Assembly (NCBI GenBank): GCA_964342835.1
Contig: CAYFGJ010000049.1
Coordinates: 1 to 7,689, forward strand
Reading direction: 5' to 3'
Source: GCA-2716945 sp964342835
GTDB taxonomy: Bacteria; Pseudomonadota; Gammaproteobacteria; GCA-002705445; GCA-002716945
Length of the DNA stretch: 7,689 nt
The first letter of the stretch is position 1, and each line of letters opens with the position of its first letter. The translations under genes were made by a program, and so were the position numbers. The notes under the pieces are model-generated. The model was given only the letters and a program-made list of their open reading frames with translations, did no database searches and was not told where the DNA came from. This document shows positions 6,007 through 7,689 of the stretch, piece after piece.

Positions 6007-7104
6007 TTACCTAAGACTCGAATATAATCCTCTCATCATTTCTTCAGTAGCTTGAGTTGAAACTTGCTTATAATCTTCATTTTCAACAACAACAGTTGTC
6101 CCTTCTAAGTCAGGTTTTACGATTATCATATAGATTTCTTCGTCATTTTTTCCCCAAAGAACAATATTGTCCCAAAAAGATGTTTCTTGTTTTTCTTGTT
6201 CAGTTACTGAAACCTTAATTTCACCTTCAGATTGATCGGATGATAAAACTTTTACTCCTAGTTGATCAACTCTCTTAATTAATTGTGGCCATACTCTGTC
6301 ATATGTATCCGGAACGAATAGAGAATATACTCCATTTTCATCAGTAGATAGAAAAGCTTTTCCTCTAACTCCGGTAGCTTTCACTACAACATATCCTTTT
6401 GATCTAGCTTCTTCCCCACCTAAAAAAATAAATAATCTGGAAGTCATTTCCATTTCATATTCTGGGTCTCTTGGTCTATTTTGCCATCTGTATTCAGTAT
6501 CACCATCTGTAGTAAATTCTTTTCCATAATGTGTAATAATAATTTCTATACTATTTGTTTTTTCAACAATTCTAGTTTTATAACTATCTCTCGTTTCTGG
6601 TTCTACTAACAAAGGAACATATCTTCCAACTATGCGTTGCAAAGTGCCTAACTGAGCTTCGCTTAAATTTTCTAAATAATCTGTTCTCATTGTTCCTAAT
6701 GCTATATTATTTTGGACAACTCTGAATCCTTCATCTCTCCAAAATTCAATGAGCTTAGACCATAGCTGGTTTTTGTCTGTTTTGTTAACCGAAAGATAAG
6801 AATCCTTACCAACTCTTAATAACTCAATATTTTCTAGTTCAGTATCTACAGTAAACAAATCCATACCTTCTTGTTTTGCTAATTCTGGAATGGAAATAGC
6901 TGAAGGTGTGGATGGAGTAATAAGATCTGGCGGAACTTCAAGATCAAGTTGAGTATCTTTATAATCTTCACCTGTTTTATAGACAATTTTACTTTCTCTT
7001 GGATCCGATAGAATGTTGTCAGTATATTCAGCAAAAGATCCGCATCCCGATATAAAAATCGGGAGTAACAGAAATTTGGTTTTTGATATAAAGTTTCTAA
7101 ACAT
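6007..7104 (-). CDS. bamC: Outer-membrane protein assembly lipoprotein BamC (NlpB)
   Basis: BamC is a lipoprotein of the BAM complex, which folds beta-barrel proteins into the outer membrane; it binds BamD through its extended N-terminal part. The 365-residue product (E. coli 344) begins with a lipoprotein signal peptide, with lipobox ISGC placing the acylated Cys at residue 21. The next residue is Gly, not Asp, so sorting to the outer membrane is expected. A low-complexity extended segment follows, with LEVPPDLITPS (55-65), typical of BamC proteins. Two helix-grip domains come next, at about 112-230 (LWSKLIEFWRDEGFRVVQNN, GTMRTDYLEN) and about 267-362 (YDRVWPQLIKRVDQLGV, then GEIKVSV, ending EEMMRGLYSSL). 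It starts 2 bp after dapA with no ribosome-binding site, which suggests coupling. The dapA-bamC order is classic for gammaproteobacteria. Confidence 0.9.
   Translation of the reverse strand: MFRNFISKTKFLLLPIFISGCGSFAEYTDNILSDPRESKIVYKTGEDYKDTQLDLEVPPDLITPSTPSAISIPELAKQEGMDLFTVDTELENIELLRVGKDSYLSVNKTDKNQLWSKLIEFWRDEGFRVVQNNIALGTMRTDYLENLSEAQLGTLQRIVGRYVPLLVEPETRDSYKTRIVEKTNSIEIIITHYGKEFTTDGDTEYRWQNRPRDPEYEMEMTSRLFIFLGGEEARSKGYVVVKATGVRGKAFLSTDENGVYSLFVPDTYDRVWPQLIKRVDQLGVKVLSSDQSEGEIKVSVTEQEKQETSFWDNIVLWGKNDEEIYMIIVKPDLEGTTVVVENEDYKQVSTQATEEMMRGLYSSLR
7045..7064 (-). other. Small perfect hairpin early in the bamC message
   Basis: TCCCGAT (7045-7051) and ATCGGGA (7058-7064) form a perfect 7-bp stem around a 6-base AT loop. 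On the bamC message it lies about 40 bases after the start codon and encodes the residues just before the lipobox Cys. It is one of the few GC-containing stems in an AT-rich window. No T-run follows, so it is not an intrinsic terminator. A pausing or stability role is possible but unproven; it may simply be coding sequence. Confidence 0.3.
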
Positions 7105-7106
7105 TT

Positions 7107-7689
7107 TTATTTTATTATATTAGCTTTAATAAGTGACTCTTCAAGCGTTTTTTCAAATTTTTTATTCAACCAAGTCAATGGCAATCTTATCCCTTTCTGT
7201 ATAAGCCCCATTTTGTTCAAACTCCATTTTACAGGAATAGGATTCGATTCTATAAATAGATTATCATGCAGTATGTCTATTTTTTGATTTATTTCTTTTG
7301 CCTTTTCTTTATTGCCATTAATAGCAAATTGGCACATTTGATGCATTTCTAACGGAGCTACATTCGCAGTCACAGAAATATTACCTCGAAATCCAATTAA
7401 AATATCATTCAAGGCTGTTTTGTCATCTCCAGAATAAATTGAAATATTTTCTGAGCATTTATCTAGTAGTTCTCTTGATCTTTGTTTATCTCCCGAAGCT
7501 TCTTTAATTCCAATAATATTTTTATGACTGCTGAGTCTATAAACAGTATCAGGTAAAATGTCAACTGATGTTCTTCCTGGAACATTATATAGAATTTGTG
7601 GAATTAAAACTTCATCAGCAATTTTCAAAAAATGTTGATAAAGACCTTCTTGAGTTGGTTTATTGTAATAAGGTGTAACTAATAAACAA
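7107..7689 (-). CDS. dapA: 4-hydroxy-tetrahydrodipicolinate synthase, partial (N-terminus beyond the window)
   Basis: DapA condenses pyruvate with aspartate semialdehyde, the first step specific to the diaminopimelate and lysine route. The frame is open to the right edge, and about 194 C-terminal residues are present of a usual 290 or so; roughly the first 100 are missing. In-frame residues up to the edge read LLVTPYYNKPTQEGLYQHF, a strong DapA signature, so the TTG at 7626-7628 is internal and not a start. YNVPGRT carries the catalytic-type Tyr, and GIKEASGD carries the Schiff-base Lys that binds pyruvate. The C-terminal NPIPVKWSLNKMGL and IRLPLTWL are also typical. It lies 2 bp upstream of bamC in the same direction, so the two are probably one transcript, with the promoter outside the window. 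Confidence 0.96.
   Translation of the reverse strand, partial: CLLVTPYYNKPTQEGLYQHFLKIADEVLIPQILYNVPGRTSVDILPDTVYRLSSHKNIIGIKEASGDKQRSRELLDKCSENISIYSGDDKTALNDILIGFRGNISVTANVAPLEMHQMCQFAINGNKEKAKEINQKIDILHDNLFIESNPIPVKWSLNKMGLIQKGIRLPLTWLNKKFEKTLEESLIKANIIK

Overview
This is an AT-rich, densely packed bacterial chromosome segment. The gene set points to a gammaproteobacterium, probably one with a small, streamlined genome. The main clues are dapA followed directly by bamC/nlpB, ypjD next to a CorB/YfjD-type CorC protein and close to rpsP, and xseB joined to dxs. A marine AT-rich lineage such as SUP05/Thioglobus or SAR86 would fit, but that is inference from composition and synteny, not a sequence match. 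All recognisable genes are housekeeping or cofactor genes. I see no mobile element, tRNA, rRNA, CRISPR array or defence system, and no convincing undescribed system.

Layout. Left edge, minus strand: rpsP (ribosomal protein S16), open at the window edge, with a long Lys/Ala/Glu-rich repetitive C-terminal tail. A 215-bp divergent intergenic region follows. It holds a good extended -10 promoter for rpsP, overlapped by an inverted repeat. Middle, plus strand (630-6005): a tight run of six genes, ypjD-like, corC/corB-like, xseB, dxs, queD and folE2, with gaps of 4 to 14 bp or a 4-bp overlap, so probably one operon. Right edge, minus strand: dapA (its 5' part lies outside the window) and then bamC, 2 bp apart. 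bamC converges on folE2 with a single base between the two stop codons.

How the genes work together. Dxs makes 1-deoxy-D-xylulose 5-phosphate for isoprenoids, thiamine and pyridoxal phosphate. FolE2 converts GTP to 7,8-dihydroneopterin triphosphate, which is the substrate of QueD, the first committed step toward preQ0/queuosine, and also feeds folate synthesis. The XseB, YpjD and CorC products are linked to these by gene order only. DapA (lysine/diaminopimelate) and BamC (outer-membrane protein assembly) form the classic gammaproteobacterial pair.

The most interesting point is queD. Its reading frame has no ATG, GTG or TTG at the place the protein must start. The catalytic Cys and one zinc-binding His lie upstream of the first ATG, and a clear AGGAG ribosome-binding site is correctly spaced from an ATA codon at 4805. 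This looks like a genuine AUA start or a single-base change or error in an ATG.
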